This document shows, piece by piece, positions 1 to 7,995 of a DNA stretch of 27,449 nt. Source of the DNA: Verrucomicrobia bacterium UBA2970 (lineage in GTDB: Bacteria > Verrucomicrobiota > Verrucomicrobiia > Limisphaerales > AAA164-E04); assembly GCA_002348345.1 (NCBI GenBank), contig DEAY01000418.1, forward strand, positions 1-27,449, written 5' to 3'. How positions within the stretch are numbered: the first letter of the stretch is position 1; every line of letters begins with the position of its first letter. The position numbers were made by a program, and so were the translations under genes. Below the pieces are notes generated by a model. That model was not told the origin of the DNA. It worked only from the letters and a program-made list of their open reading frames with translations, and did not search any database.

Positions 1-2
1 GT

Positions 3-182
3 GATGTGAATGTCCATGATACGATCACCCTGGGGGCGCCCACGGTCGGTCAGACAAGCTATATCTCTCGAACGTCTATTCAAATCGCGGCAGTTCCGGA
101 GCCCTCGACCACTGCGGTCTGTTTTGGGATGGGCGCTCTGGCCTTCGCGGTCTGGCGGCGGCACGCCCGGGGGAACACATAG
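3..182 (+). CDS. C-terminal end of a PEP-CTERM sorted surface/secreted protein (5' truncated by window edge)
   Basis: Only the last 59 codons are present; the reading frame is open to the left edge and ends at TAG 180-182. The tail has the three parts of a PEP-CTERM signal: a Val-Pro-Glu-Pro-Ser motif, a hydrophobic stretch (TAVCFGMGALAFAVW) and a basic end (RRHARG). In known systems such tails are recognised by an exosortase (EpsH/XrtA type) and direct proteins to the outer envelope or the extracellular matrix. The remaining 30 or so upstream residues are rich in Thr, Val and Ile, as in a beta-rich secreted domain, but too little is left to name the function. No exosortase gene is in the window. 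Confidence 0.8.
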   Translation, partial: DVNVHDTITLGAPTVGQTSYISRTSIQIAAVPEPSTTAVCFGMGALAFAVWRRHARGNT

Positions 183-206
183 ACGACTCGGGATCGATGA
201 AGATTC

Positions 207-221
207 GGTGTCGGAGACACC
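207..221 (+). terminator. Weak hairpin after the PEP-CTERM gene
   Basis: GGTGTC pairs with GACACC around a three-base loop (GGA), 25 nt downstream of the PEP-CTERM stop codon. There is no following T-run, so it is at best a weak or factor-assisted terminator, or a chance hairpin. Confidence 0.2.
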
Positions 222-240
222 CTAGTGGATCAGTAGGTTT

Positions 241-286
241 GATCCTTGAAGTGGGTGGCGCACGACTTGGATCTGATTCAAGGATT
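241..286. repeat. Inverted repeat with 26-nt spacer
   Basis: GATCCTTGAA (241-250) is matched by TTCAAGGATT (277-286): nine Watson-Crick pairs and one G-T pair, with a 26-nt spacer. It could fold as a long-loop hairpin downstream of the PEP-CTERM gene or be a protein-binding site. No second copy was noticed in the window. Confidence 0.35.
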
Positions 287-867
287 AGCCCTCATCAGCC
301 AGCGGGCCAATTGTCATTTCAATCCTTTTAGATCGGGCTTTGTTTAGCAGGGGCTTTGCGGGGTGGAGGGGATCTCGAAACGCGAATCCAACCATGGTCA
401 TCACCGCGAGACCGGCTGCAGATGCAACCAATCGTTTGGGGCTTGATTCATTTCCGGGGCACGGTTCCGCGACCTGATCAGTGAAAGCGGCCTTTTGAAC
501 GGTGTGGTGATTGAACAGCCGCTCCCATAATCCGAAAGCCTTCTGTCATTGAGGGTTTCGGTATGCGTCTCGGAGGGTGACCCTCGTTGGGAAAAACGGT
601 GTTCCTGGTCGATTCATAGCACTCTTGACCTGGCCTCATCTTGACTGATGTTTGACGGTATGAGCTTGGCGTTTCTATGCGTGGATCGAACCGTGTTGAG
701 GTACCTAGTGATTCGCAGATCACTCACCATTCGGGATGTGGCCTCCCCTGGTTGAACCGATCTCCCTGGTTGATTGTCCCGAAAAGAGGTTGGCAGCGGG
801 GTCGGGTTCGGTAGGGTTTAGGCGATCCCGATTGAAACATTCTCCGCTTGGAACGGACCGATTGACC

Positions 868-2046
868 ATGAAGACAGCCCCCTTCTCCCTTTTTGTTGCG
901 TTTTTCGTTTGCGCGTGTTGGCCCCTGCTGCCCCTCCTCGGTGCCCCGAAGTTCAGAACCCAGGTCATCGATCCCGGGATCAAGATCGGTTATGGCCTGG
1001 CCATTGCCGATGTCAATGGGGATGGACGGGAGGACATTCTCTTGGTCGATAAAGATCAAGTGGTGTGGTATCAGAATCCTTCCTGGGCCAAGCATGTCAT
1101 CGCCGAGAACCTGACCCAACGGGATCATGTCTGTCTCGCGGCCCAGGATCTGGATGGCGATGGAAAAGCCGAAATCGCCGTGGGAGCCGGTTGGAATCCC
1201 GGGGATACCCAGCAGAGCGGCAGCGTTCACTACCTCATTCCCCCTGAGGACCGTCGGCAGAAATGGACCCCCGTCGCGCTTCATCACGAACCGACGGTCC
1301 ATCGAATGCATTGGGCCAAGAATTGGCGGGATGAATGGGAGCTTCTCGTCCTCCCTTTGCATGGTCGGGGAAACAAGGGGGGAGAAGGAGCCGGTGTCAA
1401 ATTGCTGGCCTACGCCGTCCCGGAGAACCCACGCGATCCATGGGAGACTCGATTGATCAATGGCGATCTGCACATGACCCATAACTTTGATCCGGGACAG
1501 TGGGACGAGGACTCGGCAAGCGAGTTTTTGATCGGGGGCAAGGAAGGCGTCTTTGTGTCAAACTGGGTCGATGGCGGCATGGCGCTGCGCATGATCGGCG
1601 ATGACCAGGGTGGAGGGGCGGGAGAGGTTCGAAAGGGTTCCTTGGGAGCGGGGCGATCGTTTGTGGCCGCCGTTGAACCCATGCACGGGAAGTCGGTGGT
1701 GATTTATCAGCCCAAGAACGGTGCGGCGGCCGAGCCCTGGTCGCGACGGGTCATTGACGACACCCTCAATGACGGGCATGCCGTTGCCTGTGGTGATCTG
1801 GCGGGAATCGGGCGCGATCAGGTGGTTGTGGGATGGCGTGCGATGCGGGGGAACACGCCGGTAGGGATCAAGCTCTTTACGCCCAATGAATCCGGGGACC
1901 AATGGGAGGTTTCCGTGATTGATCACAATACCATGGCTTGTGAGGATTTGAAGCTGGCCGATTTGAATCAGGACGGTCGCTTGGATATCATCGCGGCGGG
2001 CCGCAAGACGAAGAACGTCAACGTCTACTGGAACGAGGGCCCCTAG
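868..2046 (+). CDS. Secreted FG-GAP/VCBS beta-propeller protein, aldos-2-ulose dehydratase-like repeat type
   Basis: A 392-residue protein with an N-terminal signal peptide (MKTAPFSLF, hydrophobic to about residue 24, likely cut after LLGA). FG-GAP-type calcium-loop repeats are visible at about 48-60 (DVNGDGREDILLV), 94-105 (DLDGDGKAEIAV), near 310 (a degenerate DLAGIGRDQVVVG) and 365-378 (DLNQDGRLDIIAAG), as expected of a beta-propeller. The middle section, with its THR/VHRMHWA, LPLHGRG and LHMTHNF-like segments, resembles what I recall of PVC VCBS proteins related to aldos-2-ulose dehydratase/isomerase; that enzymatic reading is inference. The ATG at 868 was chosen over an in-frame ATG at 736 because only it places the signal peptide at the N-terminus. 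The stop shares the CTAG at 2043-2046 with the convergent hydrolase gene. Confidence 0.8.
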   Translation: MKTAPFSLFVAFFVCACWPLLPLLGAPKFRTQVIDPGIKIGYGLAIADVNGDGREDILLVDKDQVVWYQNPSWAKHVIAENLTQRDHVCLAAQDLDGDGKAEIAVGAGWNPGDTQQSGSVHYLIPPEDRRQKWTPVALHHEPTVHRMHWAKNWRDEWELLVLPLHGRGNKGGEGAGVKLLAYAVPENPRDPWETRLINGDLHMTHNFDPGQWDEDSASEFLIGGKEGVFVSNWVDGGMALRMIGDDQGGGAGEVRKGSLGAGRSFVAAVEPMHGKSVVIYQPKNGAAAEPWSRRVIDDTLNDGHAVACGDLAGIGRDQVVVGWRAMRGNTPVGIKLFTPNESGDQWEVSVIDHNTMACEDLKLADLNQDGRLDIIAAGRKTKNVNVYWNEGP

Positions 2047-3536
2047 TTGCGCTGGCGGTTAATCCAGATCATCGCGCTGGTGAAACTGACGCCGTCACAT
2101 TCGGCGTGATTGAGCGAGGGAATGGGGTCGATGAGTTCCCCGGCGTTGGAGCCGTTGGCAAAGAAGGCGTCGAGGGCCTTCTCTGAGTGGGATTTCGTGA
2201 AGGTCAGGTCCGCGTCACAGTGATACATCCGGATGGGGGCCCGGGGCTTCCAGTCATAGACGTTGTTTCTTTGCAAAGCGATTTGGAAAGGGTGTTCTGA
2301 TTCGGCGCTCAAGGAGAGGACAAAGCGGTCTTGGAGAAGGCTGCGTGGATGGGAGGATGGGAGGAGTTGATTCATCGCTTCGCCGTCGGTGCGGCCGTTC
2401 ATCCGCGGGAGAGCGCGGGTGGTCACGGATCGAGTAAAGACTTCAAGGGGATCATCGTAGAGATCGTAGACGTCGTCGTAGGCCCGGACCCAGTAGGGGA
2501 AGATGAAGGGATTGGGATGGTCCAGATTCTCATCGAGCATGGAGGAGAGAAAGAGATCCGAGAGATCGTAGGGACCGGCCATTGGAACGGAGGCGATCAC
2601 TTCGAGACTTGAGTCCGGATCGGATTCGAGTTCCCGGTGAGCGGCCATGGTGGCAAAGCCCCCTTCGCCATAGCCCATGAGGTAGACTTCCCCGAGCGTC
2701 TCGAAGCCCTCCGCGTTGGCGATCTCCGCGGCAATCGGAAGCAGATCGACGACGGCATTGGCCGCCGCATTGGCGATCAAGTAGGGGTGGAAGCCCGGGG
2801 AATCCCCAAGCCCCAGGTAATCGGGAGCGGCCGCCACAAACCCCTGAGAGGCCGCGAAGATCGGCATCAGCGATTCCAGCGAATCAAAGCGGAATCGCGA
2901 GGGAACATTCTCGCGATCCAGAACGGTGTCGTGTTGAAAACTAAAGAGCGGAAGGGGGGCGTCCGTCTCGCTTGGAATCACGACTCCTCCCGACGCGACG
3001 GTTTGTCGTCCTTGGGCATCGATGGTTTCGTAAAGGACCGAGTAGAGCGTCACGCCCACCTCGCCGGCAATCCCCGTGATGCCGATTCGTTCGGCCCAGT
3101 CCAGGACCTGATCGGGCGAAAGGCTGTCTTCCTGCCTGAAAGAAATGAGCGCGGCGCGAGTAGGCTCAGGGATGGTCTCGGCAACGACACGGTAGAAACG
3201 GTGTGCGGGGAGAAAGCTAGCTCTGGGATCGACGAACTCGGTTCCTTCGATTGGCCACTGACCGGCCGGTGGCACGGATTTCCAGACCTGGTCCAGAGAG
3301 TCGGTTGATTCGACGGTGTAGAGCGCCGGATGGGGAAGCGGTTCCCAGTGCAGGTGGGCGCGAAGTCCGGCATCGAGCGAGAGCGTCACCTCGAGCGGAG
3401 ACGAGGCGCCGAGGGCGTTCGTCACCGCGCAGAGGAGCAAGATCAAAGACGGTCCCCAGGGGGGCAAGTCTCGTTCGAATGCGAGGAGCGAGCGGCCAGC
3501 TTTCGGATGCTCGGGGAAGGGGGTGACTGGCCTCAT
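2043..3536 (-). CDS. Secreted alpha/beta-hydrolase (secretory-lipase-like) with the nucleophile Ser replaced by Gly
   Basis: A 497-residue product from the first ATG (3534-3536); the frame stays open to a TTG at 3618-3620, and an internal TTG just before the hydrophobic segment is another option. The N-terminus holds a hydrophobic signal (PSLILLLCAVTNALG). Next comes a ~75-residue beta domain of a kind common in verrucomicrobial secreted proteins (YTVESTDSL ... HRFYRVV), then an alpha/beta-hydrolase domain from about residue 120. The nucleophile elbow, normally G-x-S-x-G, reads GYGEGG, so residue 290 is Gly (GGC, 2667-2669) where Ser is expected. The candidate acid (Asp443 in YHCDADLTF) and base (His477 in LNHAECDG) remain. 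It may be a pseudoenzyme, or the base may be a sequence error. It lies 100 nt downstream of, and in the same direction as, the heme-protein gene. Confidence 0.75.
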   Translation of the reverse strand: MRPVTPFPEHPKAGRSLLAFERDLPPWGPSLILLLCAVTNALGASSPLEVTLSLDAGLRAHLHWEPLPHPALYTVESTDSLDQVWKSVPPAGQWPIEGTEFVDPRASFLPAHRFYRVVAETIPEPTRAALISFRQEDSLSPDQVLDWAERIGITGIAGEVGVTLYSVLYETIDAQGRQTVASGGVVIPSETDAPLPLFSFQHDTVLDRENVPSRFRFDSLESLMPIFAASQGFVAAAPDYLGLGDSPGFHPYLIANAAANAVVDLLPIAAEIANAEGFETLGEVYLMGYGEGGFATMAAHRELESDPDSSLEVIASVPMAGPYDLSDLFLSSMLDENLDHPNPFIFPYWVRAYDDVYDLYDDPLEVFTRSVTTRALPRMNGRTDGEAMNQLLPSSHPRSLLQDRFVLSLSAESEHPFQIALQRNNVYDWKPRAPIRMYHCDADLTFTKSHSEKALDAFFANGSNAGELIDPIPSLNHAECDGVSFTSAMIWINRQRN

Positions 3537-3636
3537 CAGGTTTCTCGGGACCTTTTGGTTTGAATCTCGGAATTCGGGGCCTGGGCGGCAACACTCGAAC
3601 GCAGCGGGCTTGAAGGGCAAGCCATCATTGGCAGAC

Positions 3637-6600
3637 CTAATTCCCTGAAGAGAGCAAGAAAGTGACCAAATCGAGGAGGGCTTGGTCCTCGAGGAGATCG
3701 CCGAAATTGTCGGGCATGAGGGATTGTGTCAGGGTCGTTCGCTCCTGAACGGCCTCTTTGTGGACCGAAAACTCGGCCCCAGCCGCGTTCACCAGGATCA
3801 GTTGATTACCCTCCTCGCGCCGGAAGAGTCCAGAGAGCACCTCACCGTTTTCCAGGGAGAGGGATTGGGGATGAAAGGCAGCATCCACGTTGCGGTTCGG
3901 ATCCAGGAGATCCTCGAGGAGGCGCTCCACGCCGCGGTTTCCAATCCCGTCTAGTTGGGGGCCCACCAGTGCTCCCTGACCGTTGATCTGGTGACAGACC
4001 TGGCAGGCTTGCTCGAAGAGGACTTTGCCAGGTGCGGGATTGCCTGGCTTGACCAGCAGTTGGGAGGCGAGGCTCCGGATTCTCTTGGTGAGATCGATGG
4101 TGATGGGCTTGAGCCCCTCGACCAACTGCTGTCGCTGTGATTCCAACTCGCTGCCCTGAAGGCGAAATCGATTGGCGATTTGCGGCACCTGGAGGGTCGA
4201 GGGATGAAGGGCTCCCTGGCGAACCCAGCGAAGAATCAGTTCGGTGCCCTTGCGGTTCGTGGCCACGTCGTCCATGAAGGCCACCTGGCTGGTGGCGGGC
4301 AAGGTGATGATCAGGGATTGGGCCAGTTCATCCGCTCGGTCGGAGAGCGAGTCGGAAAAGAGGGTCCGAAGGATCTCTTGCCGCTGATCCTCGGTCATCG
4401 CCACGTCGGCGATCCGCTTTGCCAGTGCGATGGCCAAGGGACTGGGCAGTGTGCGTGAGAGGGGCTCTGCCATTCGCGCCTTGGTGAGTGGCGGAATCGG
4501 GGTGCTGATGAGGTCCTTCTGAATGCGCCGGGCAAGGCTTGAACGGGGCTGCTGAGCTGCCACTTGCGCGGCCAGGACCAGGTCGCGGGATCGGTCTTGG
4601 GGGGATTGGCTCGGGAGCGGAACAATCTCGGGCGCGAAACGGCCGACGGCCAACCAGGCGAAGGCACCCGCGTTATCGCCGTCGGTCAGCTCGAGGGCGC
4701 CCCGTCGACCTTGGTAGGGACTCAGATCCCAATCGACCTGTTGGGCGGTATCGTTGCGGGGAGCATCCGCTTGGGCGATGATCTCGTCGGAGTCCGTTAA
4801 ACGGAGGCGAAGATGGTTCCGACCCTGAGCGGCTCGTTCTGGAAACCCGTCGTGACCGGCAATGAAGAAGCGGAGCCGTCCCGGAATGGAGAACTCTGGC
4901 GAGCGGGCCACGCCGGTATTTGATTCCCCGCCCGGCGAGAGGCTTGAGAGAAAGACGGATGTGTCGTCGCCATCGGCGCTCCTACGGACCTGCCGGATCC
5001 AGGGGATGTCCGTGGTAACCATGCCCGGAATTCCGGAAAAACGCCAACCGTGGTTGTTCGCTTGACTCTCTTCCAGCAGGGCTTCGGCAAGTTGGGTTCC
5101 CCAACGGTTGACGCTGGATGGGAGGGACAGATCTCGCTGCTGGGCTGAGGTGGCGATCGTCCGGTAGAGGGTCGCTTCCTGCTGCGTCGAGATCGAAGGA
5201 TGCGCACCAATGATTTGAGGAAGCCGCGCCAGCTCCTCGGCGGGGCTGTGCCTTGCGATATGGGTGGCAAAACGATTTAGGTCAGCCGGCGTCGAGTCGT
5301 TCCTGGTGAGATACTGGAGGAGCACGTGGGCGGCGGCGGACGAGGGGATCGCGATCGCGACATCGGCAATGGCAGATCGGTCCTCCCATGCTAGAGGGAG
5401 GGACGCCAGACGCCGGAGGGACGCCTCGTCTCGAAGTTGGTGGCGCAACGCGATTCGGAGGGTATGGCGAAGATGGGGAGTCCGATCCGTGGTGACCCGC
5501 AGGGCTTCCAATAGGGGGGCGATGTGGTCTGCGAAGCGATGTGTCGTGAAGGCATCGGCCGCTGCCCGGCGCACGTTGAAGTCGGGGTCCCGCAAGCCGG
5601 CGCTTGCGAGGCGGGAATAAAGCGGAGTCCAGGTCGGGGTTTCTGAGAGAACGTGCATGGCGTGGACGCGAACTTCGCGGGCGGCATCCGCGCAAGCGCG
5701 TTGAAGGAAACCAGGCTCCAGTTTCTCAAGACGGTGCAGGATCCAGAGGGAGTGCACTCGTTGGCGCCAGCTTGAGGGTTGCAAACCGGCGACGATCGAG
5801 TGGGCGATCCCTCCCGCCGTGGGGCCGATTTCATCGACGAGGTAGTTCATCGCCAATTGCCGTCGGACGAGGTTGGGGTGGTCCAGTTCCTCATAGATCC
5901 CCTCGAGGGAGAGCTTTCGAAGATCAAAGCGTTTTTCGATCTGAGGGGGATGGCCGGGCATCCCCTGATAGGAAACTTTCCACAGGCGTCCCCGGTGTCG
6001 ATCCCGGCCCGGATGATCGAGGCGCACTTCGTAGTGGCCGATGATGCGGTTGTAGAAGTCGGCGATGTAGAGCGACCCGTCGGGTCCGAATTGCATGTTC
6101 ACGGGGCGGAACCAGGAATCTTGGCTCTCGATAAAATCCTTCTCTTCTCGGGCCTGTTTGCCGGATCCGACTTCGATCAAGGTATCCCGGTTGACGCGGC
6201 TGGTCATCACGTTTCCGATGAAGACATTGTCCTGATATTCGGCCGGCCACTGATCGTCCGGGTAGTAAACGACACCGTCAATCGCGGTGGATCCGTGACT
6301 GTGGCTCATGATCTTCGGACAGAAGCCCAGGCCGTCGTGAGGTTTACCGAAGCTGGGATAGTAGGCGTCCCGGATCAAGAGGTAGGCCGGCATGCTATGA
6401 CAGTCCGAGGTGTAGAGGTTACCGAGGGAATCGAGGGTCATTCCGAAGGGGTTCACCTGACCGAAGGTGAAGGGTTCCGCCCGCGAGCCGTCGAGGCGCA
6501 CGCGGTAGGTGTTCCCTGAGTTCATCGAGAAGGTGTGGCCGTCGCTGCCGGCAATGGTGGTGTTGTTGTTGAAGCCGTGGGTGATGTAGAGCCAGCCGTC

Positions 6601-7161
6601 GAATCCACGAGTAAAGGATGAATTCATTCCGTGTGTGTCTCTCTCGTAGCCCAGCGGTCCGAAGAGGTGGGTTTGGCGATCCGATCTTCCGTCATGGTCG
6701 CTGTCCTCGAAATAGGTGATGTTGGGAATGCTCCAGGCGATGACCCCGTTCTTGTAGGGATAGAGACCGATCGGAATGTTGAGTCCCTCGGCAAAGGTGT
6801 CGATCTTGTCGAAGCGGCCGTCGCCATTGGTGTCGGTGAGCACCTTGATGCTATCCCGACCCGGCTGATCGAGCGGAGCAGCGTAGGGATACTCGTAGGA
6901 ATCGGTGACCCAGAGGCGGCCCTCGACATCAAAGGCAAGATTCATTGGCTTGGCGATCTCGGGCTCGGAGGCCACGAGTTCGATCTTGAAGCCGGGAGGA
7001 AGCTTGAACGCCTTTTGTTGGTCTGAGGGGCTTCGAGGTGGGTCGCGACGGACGCCTTCAGAGAAGGGATTGATTGCGGCCAAGAGCGACGTGAGGGGAA
7101 GGATCAGCGAGAGCGCCCACGCGGCGCGACGAATCAGGAAGTTCATGTGAGGGGTCGGCAT
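3637..7161 (-). CDS. PVC-type multidomain c-type cytochrome: dehydrogenase-like propeller, HEAT-like repeats, heme domain
   Basis: A very large secreted protein, 1174 residues from ATG 7159-7161; an ATG at 7144-7146 and a GTG at 7231-7233 are alternative starts. The signal peptide is MNFLIRRAAW followed by a hydrophobic run ending near LLAA. Residues ~45-405 form a six-bladed, PQQ-sugar-dehydrogenase-like propeller of the 'putative membrane-bound dehydrogenase' type (PGFKIELVASEPEI, DTNGDGRFDK, FGPDGSLYIADFYN). Residues ~430-700 look like HEAT repeats. A jelly-roll-like section (AGHDGFPERAAQGRN, RNDTAQQVDWDLS) follows. The C-terminal heme domain has CQVCH at residues 1053-1057 (3991-4005) and a candidate sixth ligand Met in SLMPDNF. 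The family is expanded in Verrucomicrobia and Planctomycetes and is thought to oxidise sugars or similar substrates in the periplasm; the substrate is unknown here. No SD is obvious at either ATG. Confidence 0.9.
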   Translation of the reverse strand: MPTPHMNFLIRRAAWALSLILPLTSLLAAINPFSEGVRRDPPRSPSDQQKAFKLPPGFKIELVASEPEIAKPMNLAFDVEGRLWVTDSYEYPYAAPLDQPGRDSIKVLTDTNGDGRFDKIDTFAEGLNIPIGLYPYKNGVIAWSIPNITYFEDSDHDGRSDRQTHLFGPLGYERDTHGMNSSFTRGFDGWLYITHGFNNNTTIAGSDGHTFSMNSGNTYRVRLDGSRAEPFTFGQVNPFGMTLDSLGNLYTSDCHSMPAYLLIRDAYYPSFGKPHDGLGFCPKIMSHSHGSTAIDGVVYYPDDQWPAEYQDNVFIGNVMTSRVNRDTLIEVGSGKQAREEKDFIESQDSWFRPVNMQFGPDGSLYIADFYNRIIGHYEVRLDHPGRDRHRGRLWKVSYQGMPGHPPQIEKRFDLRKLSLEGIYEELDHPNLVRRQLAMNYLVDEIGPTAGGIAHSIVAGLQPSSWRQRVHSLWILHRLEKLEPGFLQRACADAAREVRVHAMHVLSETPTWTPLYSRLASAGLRDPDFNVRRAAADAFTTHRFADHIAPLLEALRVTTDRTPHLRHTLRIALRHQLRDEASLRRLASLPLAWEDRSAIADVAIAIPSSAAAHVLLQYLTRNDSTPADLNRFATHIARHSPAEELARLPQIIGAHPSISTQQEATLYRTIATSAQQRDLSLPSSVNRWGTQLAEALLEESQANNHGWRFSGIPGMVTTDIPWIRQVRRSADGDDTSVFLSSLSPGGESNTGVARSPEFSIPGRLRFFIAGHDGFPERAAQGRNHLRLRLTDSDEIIAQADAPRNDTAQQVDWDLSPYQGRRGALELTDGDNAGAFAWLAVGRFAPEIVPLPSQSPQDRSRDLVLAAQVAAQQPRSSLARRIQKDLISTPIPPLTKARMAEPLSRTLPSPLAIALAKRIADVAMTEDQRQEILRTLFSDSLSDRADELAQSLIITLPATSQVAFMDDVATNRKGTELILRWVRQGALHPSTLQVPQIANRFRLQGSELESQRQQLVEGLKPITIDLTKRIRSLASQLLVKPGNPAPGKVLFEQACQVCHQINGQGALVGPQLDGIGNRGVERLLEDLLDPNRNVDAAFHPQSLSLENGEVLSGLFRREEGNQLILVNAAGAEFSVHKEAVQERTTLTQSLMPDNFGDLLEDQALLDLVTFLLSSGN

Positions 7162-7711
7162 CTTGTTGGTGGCAGAGTCTACTCCGGATTGCGATTCGAC
7201 CAATGGAAAAGTTGCCGAGAAATGGGTCGTCACCGCTGACTGGATGTGCTGCGATAGCGGCTAGCAGAGCAACAAGAGTCATGAAAACAGTTCGAATCGA
7301 GTATTGCGTTGTTTGAAACTACAAGCCTAAAGCCGCCAGTTTGGCGGCTGCCATTGAGAGGGCTTATGCGGGATGGAAGACGGAATTGGTTCCCGGGGGG
7401 CGAGGGGATTTCATTGTCTCATCGGGGGGCGAGGTCTGTTGGGACAAGCGGGCCCAGGGTGATCAGTTTCCCGACGAAAACGAGATCGTTCGGCGTCTGA
7501 ATCCATCGGAGGGCGGATAGAGGCGGCGGCAAGTCGAGAGACACTCCGGGAGCCCCGGGAGTTTGGGGTTGCCGTGGCGACGGCGTGAGGGGCCGTGGCG
7601 TTGGGTTGAGTGGTTGAGGAGGATTTGAGGCCCTTTCATGTTTTTGGAGCGTGAGGTGGGGATTGCCTTCTCGCTGCCAAGCTGATAAATCCTCCGCATT
7701 CCAACGCGTAT
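7162..7711. other. Divergent intergenic region without a convincing gene
   Basis: About 550 nt lie between the divergent heme-protein gene and the symporter operon, so promoters for both should be here. I could not assign clear -35/-10 pairs; a TTGCCT (7663-7668) with a TAAATC 17 nt later is too weak to call. Visible structure is a strong 8-bp hairpin at 7331-7349 and a direct repeat of CGGGGGGCGAGG (7394-7405 and 7423-7434). Open frames in the region are arginine/proline-rich and have no recognisable similarity. Confidence 0.45.
7331..7349. other. Perfect 8-bp hairpin AGCCGCCA-GTT-TGGCGGCT
   Basis: AGCCGCCA (7331-7338) and TGGCGGCT (7342-7349) pair perfectly around a three-base loop. On the - strand the stem is followed by only a short TTTAG, and on the + strand by no T-run. 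The fold is stable but its role (transcript end, operator or remnant of a small repeat) cannot be told from one copy. Confidence 0.5.
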
Positions 7712-7993
7712 ATGAACGAGCAAGCAAAGGAAGAACAGGGCACGAATTCGAGCGCTTACTGGCGGGCCAATCTCAGAATCTTAGGCGTTCTCTTGTGCCT
7801 CTGGTTCGGATCGGGTTGCGTGTTGAGCATCTTTTTCGTGGAACCGTTGAACGAAATCCAGCTCGCCGGCTTTCCTCTCGGGTTTTGGTTCGCCCAACAG
7901 GGCACGATCTACGTCTTTATCGTTCTGATTCTTGTCTACGCGTTGATGATGGACCGGCTCGATCGCAAACACGGGGTGGGGGAGGACCGTTAA
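7712..7993 (+). CDS. DUF4212 small subunit of a sodium:solute symporter
   Basis: A 93-residue membrane protein with two hydrophobic segments (about 22-45 and 61-80) and the PxGFWFAQQGTIYVFIVLI core typical of the 'solute:sodium symporter small subunit' family (DUF4212). These proteins are encoded immediately upstream of a large SSS-family permease and are thought to form a complex with it. That arrangement is seen here, with only two bases between this stop codon (7991-7993) and the permease ATG. The start ATG at 7712 has no good SD. The family fit and the adjacent partner make the call firm; the transported solute is not determined. Confidence 0.9.
   Translation: MNEQAKEEQGTNSSAYWRANLRILGVLLCLWFGSGCVLSIFFVEPLNEIQLAGFPLGFWFAQQGTIYVFIVLILVYALMMDRLDRKHGVGEDR
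7981..7985 (+). promoter_or_regulatory. Ribosome-binding site of the SSS permease
   Basis: GGAGG lies inside the last codons of the DUF4212 gene, 10 nt before ATG 7996. It fixes the permease start and rules out the much longer upstream extension of the frame to 7651. The position suggests coupled translation of the two subunits. Confidence 0.6.
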
Positions 7994-7995
7994 GG

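Larger units (their letters stand above)
183..867. other. Long intergenic region with no convincing gene
   Basis: About 685 nt separate the PEP-CTERM gene from the FG-GAP gene. Open frames here on both strands have no family resemblance, no credible ribosome-binding site and arginine/proline-rich composition typical of chance frames in G+C-rich DNA. Visible structure consists of a 6-bp hairpin at 207-221, an inverted repeat at 241-286, a 13-nt palindrome GAGGGTGACCCTC at 573-585, and three TTGAC hexamers starting at 625, 641 and 652. None of the three TTGAC boxes has a good TATAAT partner at 16-18 nt, so no promoter is assigned. Confidence 0.5.

Noticed and set aside
736..867. N-terminal extension of the FG-GAP gene to an upstream ATG
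   Set aside because: The added 44 residues would bury the signal peptide inside the protein and show no family resemblance.
7394..7434. Direct repeat CGGGGGGCGAGG
   Set aside because: Only two short, low-complexity G-rich copies; no sign of an array or target-site duplication.
7651..7995. N-terminal extension of the SSS permease over the DUF4212 gene
   Set aside because: The DUF4212 frame is the real gene there, and GGAGG before ATG 7996 marks the permease start.
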